Made by a program: the position numbers and the translations under genes. The notes beneath the pieces were generated by a model. It did not search any database. It had not been told where the DNA came from and was given only the letters and a program-made list of their open reading frames with translations. Positions 42,414 through 51,100 of a DNA stretch of 57,133 nucleotides are shown here, in pieces. This stretch comes from an uncultured Anaerotruncus sp. (lineage in GTDB: Bacteria; Bacillota; Clostridia; Oscillospirales; Ruminococcaceae), in contig CALWZG010000066.1 of NCBI GenBank assembly GCA_944385965.1, forward strand, positions 1 to 57,133, read 5' to 3'. The first letter of the stretch is position 1; the number at the start of each line of letters is the position of its first letter.

Positions 42414-43375
42414 TGACTGACCTGCTCCATAACCAGAGGGCGCTGTCCACCCTGCGGAACCTGAGCCAGGGGGGACGGTTGCCCCACGCGCTTTTATTGG
42501 AGGGCCCCGAGGGAAGCGGGAAAAAAACACTGGGCCGCCTGTTCGCTCAATACGCCCTCTGCCAGGGGGAAGAAAAGCCCTGCGGGATTTGCGGGGCTTG
42601 CTGCAAGGTGGAGAAGGGGGTCCATCCCGATGTGATTCTTTATCAGCCCGCCCAGGGCCGGAAGGAATTTACCATCGACCTGGTGCGGCAGCTTAGGCAG
42701 GATGCTTACATCGCCCCAAACGAGGGGTTTTGCAAGGTTTACCTGCTGGACAAGGCCCACACCATGAACACCGCTGCCCAGAACGCCCTGCTGAAACTCA
42801 TTGAGGAGCCTCCTGCGGATGCCCGGTTTGTGCTGCTGTGCGAAAACCGGTCCATGATGCTGCCCACCATCCTCTCCCGGGTAACCTCTATCTCTTTGGA
42901 GCTGCCCACTGTGGAGGAGTGTGTTCAGGCTCTGGAAAAGCTGGCCCCTCAGGCCAGTGAGACCCAGCGGCAGGCGGCCGCCGCCGGCGCGGGCGGCAAT
43001 GTGGGACGGGCTTTGGGGCTTTTGGATTCAGCCAAGCCATCCAAGGCGGCCTCCGATGCCCGTCAGCTTCAGGAGGCGCTGCTGTTCGGCAGCCGGTATC
43101 AGGCGCTGAAGGTGCTGGCCGGATACGACCGGGACCGGGAGGGCTTAATCTCCTGTCTGGTTTTACTGAAAGAAGGACTGGCCGGTTTGGCTTCCGGCCG
43201 GTTTGGGGCAGGCAGCCCCATAGAGGAGCGGATCCTGAACCGGGTAACGGTGGGACAGGCTCTTTACGCCGCCGACGCTGTGGACAAGGCCATTGTGCGG
43301 GCGGGGCAGAATGTAGGCGTTTCCTTGCTGTGCGCCTGTATGACCGAGGAAATTAAAGGATTCCTTGGGGGATAA
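42413..43375 (+). CDS. holB: DNA polymerase III subunit delta'
   Basis: A 320-residue clamp-loader subunit. The zinc finger is formed by C50, C57, C60 and C63/C64, the P-loop region is GPEGSGKKT (31-39) and the sensor segment ALLKLIEEPP is typical. It helps load the beta clamp during replication. The TGATG overlap with darA argues for translational coupling. The C-terminal third matches bacterial DnaX-collar regions in length. It is followed after 24 bases by ricT. Confidence 0.95.
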   Translation: MTDLLHNQRALSTLRNLSQGGRLPHALLLEGPEGSGKKTLGRLFAQYALCQGEEKPCGICGACCKVEKGVHPDVILYQPAQGRKEFTIDLVRQLRQDAYIAPNEGFCKVYLLDKAHTMNTAAQNALLKLIEEPPADARFVLLCENRSMMLPTILSRVTSISLELPTVEECVQALEKLAPQASETQRQAAAAGAGGNVGRALGLLDSAKPSKAASDARQLQEALLFGSRYQALKVLAGYDRDREGLISCLVLLKEGLAGLASGRFGAGSPIEERILNRVTVGQALYAADAVDKAIVRAGQNVGVSLLCACMTEEIKGFLGG

Positions 43376-43399
43376 TGATTGAAATTGATGGAGGGCGTT

Positions 43400-44260
43400 A
43401 TGGCGGAAATTATCGGTGTCCGATTTAAAAGTGTTGGCAAGGTGTATTATTTTGAACCGGGGGCTCTGGACTTGAGCCTGGGGGACCAGGTGATTGTGGA
43501 AACCTCCCGGGGAACCGAATGTGGGACGGTGGTCATCGCCCCCAAAACCATTCCTGATGAGGAGCTGACCAAGCCTCTCAAACGGGTGACCCGGAAGGCT
43601 ACCCCCGAGGATTTGAAACGAATTCAGGACAATCACGAGAAGGAAAAGCAGGCCTTCCAGCTGTGCAGCCAGAAAATCGCCAAGCATAAGCTGGATATGA
43701 AGCTGGTGGACGTGGAGTTCACCTTTGACAACAACAAGATTCTGTTTTACTTCACCGCCGATGGGCGGGTGGACTTCCGGGAGCTGGTGAAGGATTTGGC
43801 GTCGGTGTTCCGTACCCGCATCGAGCTGCGGCAGATTGGGGTCCGGGACGAGGCCAAGATGAAGGGGGGCCTGGGCATCTGCGGAAGGCCCTTCTGCTGC
43901 TCCACCTTCCTGGGGGAATTCCAGCCGGTGTCCATCAAGATGGCCAAGGAGCAGGGGCTTTCCCTCAACCCCACCAAAATCTCCGGCACCTGCGGGCGCC
44001 TCATGTGCTGCCTGAAATACGAGCAGGAGGCCTATGAAGACCTGCTGCGGACCACCCCTAAGGTGGGGGCCCAAGTGCGCACAAAGGACGGCCGGGGTAC
44101 AGTCATTGAGGTGAACCTCCTCACCGGGATGCTGAAGGTGGCTCCGGAAAAGGACCAGGCCGCCGCCAAATATTACCATAAATCCGAGGTACGGCCTTTC
44201 CATGGGGAGGAGCGTCCCCAGAAGGAAGGAAAGAAAGAGGCCGATTCCCCTGAGGAATAA
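43400..44260 (+). CDS. ricT: PSP1-domain protein RicT (YaaT)
   Basis: A 286-residue member of the PSP1/RicT family. In Bacillus it works with RicA and RicF as a [4Fe-4S]-containing complex that promotes RNase Y-dependent RNA processing and sporulation or competence. Cysteines are visible at C161, C166-C167 (CGRPFCC) and C198, C203-C204 (CGRLMCC). ATG at 43400 follows GGAGGG; an in-frame ATG at 43388 overlaps that site. It is the third gene of darA-holB-ricT. Confidence 0.95.
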   Translation: MAEIIGVRFKSVGKVYYFEPGALDLSLGDQVIVETSRGTECGTVVIAPKTIPDEELTKPLKRVTRKATPEDLKRIQDNHEKEKQAFQLCSQKIAKHKLDMKLVDVEFTFDNNKILFYFTADGRVDFRELVKDLASVFRTRIELRQIGVRDEAKMKGGLGICGRPFCCSTFLGEFQPVSIKMAKEQGLSLNPTKISGTCGRLMCCLKYEQEAYEDLLRTTPKVGAQVRTKDGRGTVIEVNLLTGMLKVAPEKDQAAAKYYHKSEVRPFHGEERPQKEGKKEADSPEE

Positions 44261-44299
44261 ACCCACGAAAAAAACACGCAAAATTTGCCGTTGTGCGAC

Positions 44300-44327
44300 T
44301 TGATTTTTTTTGTGTCTGTGGTAGAAT
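44300..44327 (+). promoter_or_regulatory. Putative promoter of the small ferredoxin
   Basis: TTGATT (44300-44305), 16 bases, TAGAAT (44322-44327). Confidence 0.6.
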
Positions 44328-44425
44328 AAGCTTGTATCAATCCGGTGCGTTGGCATAGGAAAGGGCCATCTGTGTGACATTTCCAGGGGCTCTAGGGTAC
44401 AAAAATTTTTATGGAGGTGTTCCCC

Positions 44426-44596
44426 ATGGCATATGTTATTTCCGGTGATTGCATCTCTTGCGGTAACTGCAAAGAGACCTGCCCCGTAGGCGCGATTTCC
44501 CAGGGCGACAGCAAATATGAGATCGATCCTTCCGCTTGCATCGAGTGCGGTGCCTGCGCTGCGGATTGCCCTGTTGAGGCCATTAAGCCCGAATAA
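44426..44596 (+). CDS. 2[4Fe-4S] clostridial-type ferredoxin
   Basis: 56 residues with two full CxxCxxCxxxCP motifs, CISCGNCKETCP (about 9-20) and CIECGACAADCP (about 38-49), and the usual pseudo-twofold symmetry. Low-potential electron carrier of anaerobic metabolism. ATG at 44426 (MAYVISG) follows GGAGGT at good spacing. It has its own promoter and a strong terminator, so it is monocistronic and probably highly expressed. Confidence 0.97.
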   Translation: MAYVISGDCISCGNCKETCPVGAISQGDSKYEIDPSACIECGACAADCPVEAIKPE

Positions 44597-44618
44597 GGAT
44601 TTCTTTAGCTGATTACGG

Positions 44619-44650
44619 AAAAAGCCTTCGTCTTATGACGAAGGCTTTTT
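44619..44650. terminator. Bidirectional terminator after the ferredoxin
   Basis: A perfect 14-bp stem (44619-44632 with 44637-44650), loop TTAT, with T-runs on both strands; it also ends rsmI. Confidence 0.95.
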
Positions 44651-44668
44651 TATTGTGGGTTTCACCAT

Positions 44669-45502
44669 TTATAGGGAAGAACCTTCCAGGGCCGCTTTGT
44701 AAAGCTCCCCTTTTCGGTACCCGGTTTGGCGGGCCACCTCCTTGGCCGCGTCGGACAGGGACTGTCCTCCTTCCGCCAAAGCCCGCACCAGCTCCACCGC
44801 CTCCGAAAGCTCCAAAGGGGCTTCCGCCTTTGGCTGGGCCCCTTCCAGCACCAGCACAAACTCCCCCTTTGGAGGATGCTGGGTGTAGTACTCCACCGCC
44901 TGGGACAAGGTGGTGCGCAGTACCTCCTCATGGAGTTTGGTCAGCTCCCTGGCCAGGCTGATTTTCCGGTCTCCCAGGGTTTGATACAAGTCTTGCAGGG
45001 TGGAAAGAAGCTTATGGGGGGCCTCATAAAAAATCAGGGTATGGGTGTCCTCCTTAATCTGCTCCAGGTGCTTCATCCGGCTGGAACGCTTCACGCTGAG
45101 GAACCCCTCGAAGGCAAACCGGCTGGTGGACAGGCCGGACACCGCTAGGGCGGAAATCACCGCGCTGGGCCCTGGCACCACCTCAACGGGAACCCCTGCC
45201 TGGGCGCACAGCCGCACCAAATCCTCTCCTGGGTCGGAAATACAGGGCATCCCGGCATCGGTGACCACAGCGCACACCTCTCCCCCCTGAATTCTGCCCA
45301 AAATCTGCTCCCCACGCTCTCGCAGGTTATGCTCATAATAGCTGACCAGAGGCTTTTTGATGCCGAAATGGTTCAGCAGCTTCAGGGTGACCCTGGTATC
45401 CTCGGCGGCGATAAAATCACATTCCTCCAAGGCTTTTACCCCTCGGGGGGACAGGTCCCCCAGATTCCCAATGGGGGTCCCAACCACCAACAGCCGGCTC
45501 AT
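44669..45502 (-). CDS. rsmI: 16S rRNA (cytidine(1402)-2'-O)-methyltransferase
   Basis: A 277-residue tetrapyrrole-methylase-fold enzyme that 2'-O-methylates C1402 of 16S rRNA. LLVVGTPIGNLGDLSPRG at the N-terminus, DTRVTLKLLNHFGI, ISDPGEDLVRL and the VPGPSAVISALAVSG loop that binds AdoMet are diagnostic. GGAGGAGA precedes the ATG. Its start overlaps the trmN6 stop by four bases (ATGA). Confidence 0.97.
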   Translation of the reverse strand: MSRLLVVGTPIGNLGDLSPRGVKALEECDFIAAEDTRVTLKLLNHFGIKKPLVSYYEHNLRERGEQILGRIQGGEVCAVVTDAGMPCISDPGEDLVRLCAQAGVPVEVVPGPSAVISALAVSGLSTSRFAFEGFLSVKRSSRMKHLEQIKEDTHTLIFYEAPHKLLSTLQDLYQTLGDRKISLARELTKLHEEVLRTTLSQAVEYYTQHPPKGEFVLVLEGAQPKAEAPLELSEAVELVRALAEGGQSLSDAAKEVARQTGYRKGELYKAALEGSSL

Positions 45503-46230
45503 AGATTCTCCTCCTTCTGGTAAATATCCAATACTTCCCGGGAAAACCCCCCAGGCCCCTCAATGATAAGAGGGGGCTCTACCGTCAAAAAGGGCTTGCC
45601 TCCCTTGCGGCCCTCCAGCAGAAACAGCCATGGAGCGGTGTCTGGACACTGCTGTACCATCCGCAGCCGTTTGGGCTCCAGCCCAGCCTCCCGCATGGCA
45701 CAGATTGCGTCAGCCAGCCGCTGGGGACGCTGGCAGATGCACAGCCGGCCCCCAAAATTCAGCAGGTAGGCCGCTGTCCGGCATACGTCTTGGATGCCGC
45801 ACATGGTTTCGTGCCGGGCGATTTGGTCGGACTGCTGGGCACTGAGGATGCCCCCGCCCTGCTCCCGGTAGGGGGGATTGCAGGTTACCAAATCCACCGA
45901 CATGGGTTCCAGCAGCCCCTGAGGCTGACGCAAATCCCCCTGGATGGGGAAAAACCTATCCCGCGGCAGCCCTCCCGCCCGCAGGGTTTCCTCCATCTGG
46001 GCTACTGCCTGGTCTTGCAGCTCCACCGCCTGAACCCACTTAGGGGTGTCCTCCTCCCTGCGGAACCATAAGGCCCCCACAATCCCGCAGCCGGCGCAAA
46101 GGTCACACACCCGGTCTTTCCGTCTTGGTTTGGCGAAGGCAGACAGCAGAAAGGCATCTGTCCCAAATTTATGCTGGGGGCTGACACACAGGCGCACCTT
46201 GGGCCCCAGCTGCTCAAAAGAAAAAGGCAA
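45499..46230 (-). CDS. trmN6: tRNA1(Val) (adenine(37)-N6)-methyltransferase
   Basis: A 243-residue class I methyltransferase of the TrmN6/YabB family. The AdoMet-binding motif is VCDLCAGCGIVGALW and the catalytic motif is NPPY; FGTDAFLLSAFA at the N-terminus is the family opening. It modifies A37 of tRNA-Val. The start is TTG at 46230 behind a long AAGGAGGGAAGGGG tract. Cotranscribed with rsmI. Confidence 0.93.
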   Translation of the reverse strand: MPFSFEQLGPKVRLCVSPQHKFGTDAFLLSAFAKPRRKDRVCDLCAGCGIVGALWFRREEDTPKWVQAVELQDQAVAQMEETLRAGGLPRDRFFPIQGDLRQPQGLLEPMSVDLVTCNPPYREQGGGILSAQQSDQIARHETMCGIQDVCRTAAYLLNFGGRLCICQRPQRLADAICAMREAGLEPKRLRMVQQCPDTAPWLFLLEGRKGGKPFLTVEPPLIIEGPGGFSREVLDIYQKEENL

Positions 46231-46350
46231 ACCCCTTCCCTCCTTTTTTATTCAGCAACCATTATTTTAGCAGGTTTTCCGGTTCGGCGCCACCCCAAAA
46301 TCAAAGGAAAGCCAGGATTTCCCCAAAGCTTGGAAAATCAGAAAATTCCC

Positions 46351-46379
46351 TTGCTTTTTCCATACTCCTATGTTATATT
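46351..46379 (+). promoter_or_regulatory. Putative promoter of the ferredoxin-NapH-ArsR operon
   Basis: TTGCTT (46351-46356), 17 bases, TATATT (46374-46379). The 40 bases after it are AT-rich with partial dyad symmetry and would suit an ArsR-family operator. Confidence 0.55.
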
Positions 46380-46421
46380 ATTATTTGCTTAAATACTTAA
46401 TTATCGGAAAGGGTGAGGAAT

Positions 46422-46625
46422 ATGGCGTCTAAACGGTATGCCCTGGTGGGAAAAGACTGCGTTTCCTGCGGCTGCTGTCTGAAGGTCTGCCCCATTGGAG
46501 CCATCAATATTTGGAAGGGTGTTGTGGCTGTGGTGGATTCCCAGCGGTGTGTGGGCTGCGGCCGATGCGCCAAGGAGTGTCCCGCTGGTGTGATTGAGCT
46601 GATGGAACGGAGGGCCGAGGTATGA
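46422..46625 (+). CDS. 2[4Fe-4S] ferredoxin-like protein
   Basis: 67 residues with two clusters, CVSCGCCLKVCP (about 13-24) and CVGCGRCAKECP (about 43-54). ATG at 46422 lies eight bases after AAAGGG. Its stop overlaps the start of the membrane protein (ATGA), so it is the soluble electron partner of that protein. Confidence 0.93.
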   Translation: MASKRYALVGKDCVSCGCCLKVCPIGAINIWKGVVAVVDSQRCVGCGRCAKECPAGVIELMERRAEV

Positions 46626-47269
46626 AAACCCAAAAGCATTGGTATGATTTCCTGTGGATCGTGACCCCCATCTACCTGGGACTGGGAGTTTTTCGGATTC
46701 TGTTCGCCTGGATTGGGATGCTGTTTTTCTGCCTGCCCCTGCTGATTTCCATTTTTGGGGGCGGGAAGCTGTACTGCAACCGGTATTGCGATCGGGGACA
46801 ATTTTTCAGCCTGCTGGGGGGTAAGCTGGGCCTCTCCCGCAACAAGCCCACCCCCCGTTGGATGCGCTCCAAGGTGTTCCGGTACGGGTTTCTGATTTTC
46901 TTTTTTGTGATGTTCTTCCAGATGCTTTGGGTCACCTGGCTGGTGGGGTCTGGCGCCCGGGATTTGCGGGAATTTGTCACCCTGCTGTGGACCTTCCGGG
47001 TTCCCTGGGATTGGGCTTACCAAGGCTCGGTAACCCCTTGGGTGGCCCAGTACGCCTTCGGATTTTACAGCATCATGCTCACCTCCACCGTCATCGGTTT
47101 GGTGGTAATGCTTCTGTTCAAGCCCCGAAGCTGGTGCGTGTTCTGCCCCATGGGAACCATGACCCAGCTCATCTGCCGGGTGAAGGCAGGAACTCCACCC
47201 TGCCAGTCCTCCTGTTCAGGAGACCCCTCCTCCTGCGCCCAATGCAAGGGAGGGGCTCCCCATGCGTGA
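46622..47269 (+). CDS. NapH/NosR-like membrane electron-transfer protein
   Basis: A 215-residue protein with about four hydrophobic helices (about residues 12-30, 30-50, 90-110, 140-165). Cysteine motifs YCNRYCDRGQ near residue 58 and CVFCPMG near 178, plus a Cys-rich tail, match the NapH/CcoG-like family in which membrane helices hold iron-sulfur clusters or redox cysteines at the membrane face. It probably passes electrons between a quinol or membrane donor and the ferredoxin upstream. No terminal reductase gene is linked, so its partner is unknown. It overlaps the ArsR gene by eight bases. Confidence 0.85.
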   Translation: MKTQKHWYDFLWIVTPIYLGLGVFRILFAWIGMLFFCLPLLISIFGGGKLYCNRYCDRGQFFSLLGGKLGLSRNKPTPRWMRSKVFRYGFLIFFFVMFFQMLWVTWLVGSGARDLREFVTLLWTFRVPWDWAYQGSVTPWVAQYAFGFYSIMLTSTVIGLVVMLLFKPRSWCVFCPMGTMTQLICRVKAGTPPCQSSCSGDPSSCAQCKGGAPHA

Positions 47270-47564
47270 GAAAGCGCGGAAAATCGCCAGCCTGATGGGG
47301 CAGATGGCCAACGAAAACCGTCTGCTGATTCTATGCGCCCTGTTGGAGCGTCCCATGACGGTTGGGGAGCTGAATCAGGAGATTCCGGGCATCACCATGC
47401 CGGCCCTGTCCCAGCATCTCTGCCGCCTGCGGGCAGGGGGGCTGGTGGACTGCTCCAAGCAGGGGCAGTTTGTCACCTACTTTCTGAAGGATGAGCGTCT
47501 GCGCAAACTGATGGCCCTGCTGAAAGCCGAATACTGCCAGGAAGAACCCTCTGAGGATTCCTAA
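47262..47564 (+). CDS. ArsR-family transcriptional regulator
   Basis: A 100-residue winged-helix repressor. MTVGELNQEIPGITMPALSQ and HLCRLRAGGLVD contain the recognition helix and wing approach. Several cysteines (near residues 25, 54 and 64 and at the C-terminus) could sense thiols, metals or redox changes. It is the last gene of the ferredoxin-membrane protein operon and overlaps it, which suggests autoregulation of that redox module. Confidence 0.9.
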   Translation: MREKARKIASLMGQMANENRLLILCALLERPMTVGELNQEIPGITMPALSQHLCRLRAGGLVDCSKQGQFVTYFLKDERLRKLMALLKAEYCQEEPSEDS

Positions 47565-47571
47565 AAAACAA

Positions 47572-47615
47572 AACTCTTTGTATAGACAATCCTTTCTATA
47601 CAAAGAGTTCTTTTT
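47572..47615. terminator. Bidirectional terminator
   Basis: A perfect 14-bp stem (47572-47585 with 47596-47609), then CTTTTT on the plus strand and TTTTGTTTTTTA on the minus strand. It ends both the ArsR operon and the decarboxylase-type gene. Confidence 0.94.
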
Positions 47616-48972
47616 ATTTTTGCGTTTCCTTCACCACATTCACCTGTTGGACCCCATAGAGTTCCAGCAGCTCCAGGGTTTCCTGGTCAATCTGCTCCCC
47701 TGGCATCAGCAGGGGGACCCCCGGCGGACAAGGCGAACATTCCTTGGCGGCAATTCGGCCCAGCAGGGCCTCCCCCACCGGAAGGGATTCCTGAGGGGCG
47801 AATACCGCCTGCCGAATGGACAGGGCCTTCTGAGGATGAGGAAGGGAGAAAGGCTCCGGCTGGCTTTGAAGGCCTTCCGGCAGGGTTTCCAAAGCCCTGC
47901 CAATCCGCTGGAAGTCCTCCTGTCGGTTGAAGCCGGTGGCCATCAGCACACAGGCGGTACCGCTGGTGTATTCCGGTTCTACCTGGTTAGCCCGCAGGTG
48001 CGCCTCAAACGCCTCCTGGCTTATCCCCGCCGCCCCAAATCCCAGGGACAGCTTGGCTGGGTCCCCCGCACCCAAGGGCAGGGCCAGCTTCTTTTCCAGG
48101 GCCAGCCGCCGCAGGGCGTCCAGTTGTTTGGCCGCCCAATCGAAGCCCTGTTCCGCCTCCCCCGATTCCCCATACAGCAAAGCCCGTTCACAGGACAGCA
48201 GAATGGGATAGCTGGGGCTGGTGGAACCAAACAGGGACATGGTTTGTTTGGCCTGGTCTATGTAGGCTTCCTCACAGATATGGAGCAACGCCCCACCGGT
48301 CATAGCCGGCATGGTCTTGTGGAGGCTGTCGCAGCAGATGGCCGCCCCGCAATCCACCGGATGGGTCTGCCCATACCGCTGGGGCAGGAACTTCAAATGA
48401 GCCCCATGGGCGTTGTCCACCAACAAGGGGATGCCCTTTTTCCGGCACACCGCCCCAATGGCCCGCAGGTCGCTCATCACCCCAAAATAGTCCGGGGTGG
48501 TCAGGTAAACCGCCCGGATGGAGGAATCCCGCTCCAAGGCTTCCTGAATCCCCTGGGCCTGATACCGTCCTAAAAACCAGTCCCCGGCGTCTCTGGCTGG
48601 GTCAATCCAAACCGGGTCCAAATCCAGCAGGGCGCAGGCGTTGATGGCTGCCCGGTGCAGGTTGCGGCCCATCAGCAGCCGGTCCCCCGGCTTACAGGCC
48701 AGGGCCAGCATAGTTTGGATACAGAGGGTGGCTCCTCCTGCTGAAAGCAGGGTTCGTTTGGCTCCGTAAAGAGCGGCCAGCCGCTTCTCCAGCTCCAGAA
48801 TCGGGCCATCCGCGTGAAACAGGCTGTCCGCTCCCGCTACCTCGGTGATGTCCCAGGGCAGCAATTCCCGGAAAGGTCCCTCTCCTACCCCTTTGTGACC
48901 CGGCATATGGAGCCGGGCCATATCCTTTTCCAGATACGCCTTCACAGCCTGGGTCAAAGGCCCCTTGTTCAT
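47614..48972 (-). CDS. Orn/Lys/Arg decarboxylase-family PLP enzyme
   Basis: A 452-residue fold-type I PLP enzyme of the YaaO/LdcC-like group. RLHMPGHKG at about 23-31 is the family opening, LLSAGGATLCIQ follows, VDNAHGAHL carries the PLP-contacting Asp, and SLHKTMPAMTGG the Schiff-base lysine. The length matches the short Gram-positive form without the N-terminal wing domain. Substrate (lysine, arginine or ornithine) cannot be told from the sequence. ATG at 48972 (MNKGPLTQ) follows GAGGAGG; a TTG two codons upstream is rejected. Confidence 0.9.
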   Translation of the reverse strand: MNKGPLTQAVKAYLEKDMARLHMPGHKGVGEGPFRELLPWDITEVAGADSLFHADGPILELEKRLAALYGAKRTLLSAGGATLCIQTMLALACKPGDRLLMGRNLHRAAINACALLDLDPVWIDPARDAGDWFLGRYQAQGIQEALERDSSIRAVYLTTPDYFGVMSDLRAIGAVCRKKGIPLLVDNAHGAHLKFLPQRYGQTHPVDCGAAICCDSLHKTMPAMTGGALLHICEEAYIDQAKQTMSLFGSTSPSYPILLSCERALLYGESGEAEQGFDWAAKQLDALRRLALEKKLALPLGAGDPAKLSLGFGAAGISQEAFEAHLRANQVEPEYTSGTACVLMATGFNRQEDFQRIGRALETLPEGLQSQPEPFSLPHPQKALSIRQAVFAPQESLPVGEALLGRIAAKECSPCPPGVPLLMPGEQIDQETLELLELYGVQQVNVVKETQK

Positions 48973-49007
48973 TCCCAATCCTCCTCCGCTGACAGAAAAG
49001 CGCTGGC

Positions 49008-50060
49008 TCAGCCCCGCAGCTTCTTTTTCAGGGTCCGCAGCTTCCCATTCAGGGCGATGGCGTGGTCCACCATCTTAGCTTTCAGGGGCTGGTAGATGTA
49101 ATCAAACTCCCCTGCCAGCTCGTCCACCTGCCCGTTAAAGCCCCGCTTGAACCGGTACAGTCCATACATATGTCCATCCTCATTCTCCAAATCCCCGCTG
49201 ATTCCCTGGAAATCATAGACGGTGCAGCCGGTTTCCACCGCCCACTTAATCATCTCCCACTGGATGAGGTAATTGGGCATCACATTCCGGTACACATTGT
49301 CCGAGGCCCCGTATACATAACAGGTCTTTCCGGCATAGTTGGTGGTGATGGCCCCGCAGATGGGCTGCCCCTCATAAAATCCCATATACATCCGCACATG
49401 CTCCCCCAGAGCGTCCAGCATCCGGGCGAAATAGGCTTTGGGGCGGGTGTTAAACCCGTCTCTGGCGCCGGTGGTCTCCATAATCCGCACAAAGTCGTCC
49501 AGATACTCCTGTCCTACTACCCGGATTTCCACCCCTTTTTTCATGGCCAGGCGGCAGTTGTACCGGGTTTTCTGGGTCAGGTTGGCGAACAGCTCCTCCT
49601 CTGTCCGGCCGTTGAGATACAGCCGGTAATTAAACCGGGCCTGAATCCCCTCAAATCCATCCGGCCCATAGCTTTGGGTAAATCCCATGGAACGGGCGAT
49701 GCCCTGAAAGGTCTGGTCGGAGAACAGTACATCCGGGTCCATCTTGAAGGCGTGGGCGTTGTATTTCCGGGCCAGGGCGTCCACCCCCGCCTTTAAATCC
49801 TCCAGCACATCCCGGTCATGCAAATCACAGACAGGGCCTCTGGGGGCGTACAGAAAAGAGGTGCCGATAAAGGGGATTTTCTGAATCAGCACCGACATTC
49901 CCCCCACAATCTTCCCCTCTTTGTCCCTGGAAGCGATGGCCTCAAAGCCCCAGTTGCTTTTTACCTTCTGCCAATTGACACTTTGGGTAAACTGTCCCCC
50001 CGGGTGGGTGGAGATAAATGCCTCATACTCACTATATTGCTCTGGTTTTAAAATTTCCAT
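49008..50060 (-). CDS. FemX/FemAB-type peptidoglycan aminoacyltransferase
   Basis: A 350-residue protein of the FemABX (lipid II:glycine glycyltransferase) family, which uses aminoacyl-tRNA to add the first residue of the peptidoglycan cross-bridge. GGQFTQSVNWQKVKSNWGFE at the N-terminus, SLxL-like ITTNYAGKTCYVYGASDN and the C-terminal YRFKRGFNG segment are characteristic; the coiled-coil arm seen in FemA/B is absent. TAGGAGCGAGG precedes the ATG. It follows the QueG-like gene with a ten-base gap, so both may be one transcript. Confidence 0.92.
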   Translation of the reverse strand: MEILKPEQYSEYEAFISTHPGGQFTQSVNWQKVKSNWGFEAIASRDKEGKIVGGMSVLIQKIPFIGTSFLYAPRGPVCDLHDRDVLEDLKAGVDALARKYNAHAFKMDPDVLFSDQTFQGIARSMGFTQSYGPDGFEGIQARFNYRLYLNGRTEEELFANLTQKTRYNCRLAMKKGVEIRVVGQEYLDDFVRIMETTGARDGFNTRPKAYFARMLDALGEHVRMYMGFYEGQPICGAITTNYAGKTCYVYGASDNVYRNVMPNYLIQWEMIKWAVETGCTVYDFQGISGDLENEDGHMYGLYRFKRGFNGQVDELAGEFDYIYQPLKAKMVDHAIALNGKLRTLKKKLRG

Positions 50061-50070
50061 GTCCTCGCTC

Positions 50071-50916
50071 CTATCTATCGGCGTCCACCGGAGAATCCCC
50101 TTTCTCTGTGGGGGAATCAGAACCCTCTATCAGCCGGAGGTTTCTCAGCAGCACGCTCTCTCCCCGCCAGCCATAAGCCTTGGTCTGGCACAGCCTTCCA
50201 GCGTTATCCTTTCCAACCACCGGCTGGATATCCTGATAAAAGGCTTCCAGAGAAGCCCATTTTTTATTTTGATTGATGGGGCAGGCGTCGGCACACCGGT
50301 CACAGCCCCACACAAACCCGCCCTGCTGCACCTGCTGGGCTTCCCAGGGGGACAAGTCGCCTTTCTTTTGGGTGATATGGGAACGGCATTTTTCCTTGGC
50401 CAGCCCCTCCTTCCCCAAAGCCCCAGTGGGGCAGGCCCGCAGGCAGGCCCCGCATCGGTTACAGAGGGAAAGCCGCTCCTGGCTTGGGGGCAAAGGGAGG
50501 TCGGTGACAATCTCCCCAATAAAGCAGCGGTTCCCATAAACCGGGCTCAGCAGAAGCCCATTCTGCCCCACATCCCCTAATCCGGCCAGCCAGGCGGCCT
50601 TCACCTCCTGAATGGGAGATGCGTCAACAAAAGGTATAAATAATTGAGTTTTAAACAGATTCAACAAGTTTTCCACAAGCCGCTCCAAAATCCCACGGAT
50701 GACCTGGTGGTAATCATCCACCATGGCGTATCTGGATATATTTCTTTCTGGATATTCCCCGATATAATATCCAAATAGGATTACAATCACCGATTGGGCA
50801 TCCTTTGGAATCCGGTTTCGGGAGCGGGTTGGCAGCAGAGGAAGGGTGTCCTCATACCGGCACACCCCCCAAGTCTCCAACCCCAGTTCTGCCATCAGAT
50901 GGGCCAGCTGTTCCAT
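50071..50916 (-). CDS. QueG-like (epoxyqueuosine reductase-related) double-cluster iron-sulfur protein
   Basis: 281 residues, about 100 shorter than QueG, which lacks the C-terminal extension here. VDASPIQEVKAAW and AGLGDVGQNGLLL correspond to the QueG cobalamin-binding core. Two [4Fe-4S] motifs, CNRCGACLRACP and CDRCADACP, follow. Full-length QueG reduces epoxyqueuosine in tRNA; short relatives are of unknown substrate. GAGGTGAGGGG precedes the ATG. Confidence 0.83.
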   Translation of the reverse strand: MEQLAHLMAELGLETWGVCRYEDTLPLLPTRSRNRIPKDAQSVIVILFGYYIGEYPERNISRYAMVDDYHQVIRGILERLVENLLNLFKTQLFIPFVDASPIQEVKAAWLAGLGDVGQNGLLLSPVYGNRCFIGEIVTDLPLPPSQERLSLCNRCGACLRACPTGALGKEGLAKEKCRSHITQKKGDLSPWEAQQVQQGGFVWGCDRCADACPINQNKKWASLEAFYQDIQPVVGKDNAGRLCQTKAYGWRGESVLLRNLRLIEGSDSPTEKGDSPVDADR

Positions 50917-51034
50917 CCCCTCACCTCTTTAGGGATTATCTCACATTTTCCAGGGAAAGTAAAGCTTGGAAAGGCTCCATCCAATCTCACAGGAATTCCC
51001 CGAAAAAGCAAGGGAAAACTGTTCATATGGCGGA

Positions 51035-51063
51035 TTGTCTACAACAACAAAAAGTGATACAAT
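51035..51063 (+). promoter_or_regulatory. Putative promoter of nrdJ
   Basis: TTGTCT (51035-51040), 17 bases, TACAAT (51058-51063). The first putative NrdR box overlaps the -10 element. Confidence 0.7.
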
Positions 51064-51100
51064 ATATAGCGCTATGCAATCTATATACCACTATATATAT
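51058..51100 (+). promoter_or_regulatory. Two putative NrdR boxes
   Basis: TACAATATATAGCGCT (51058-51073) and ATACCACTATATATAT (51085-51100) resemble the AT-rich NrdR palindrome. Their centres are close to three helical turns apart, the usual arrangement. Confidence 0.55.
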
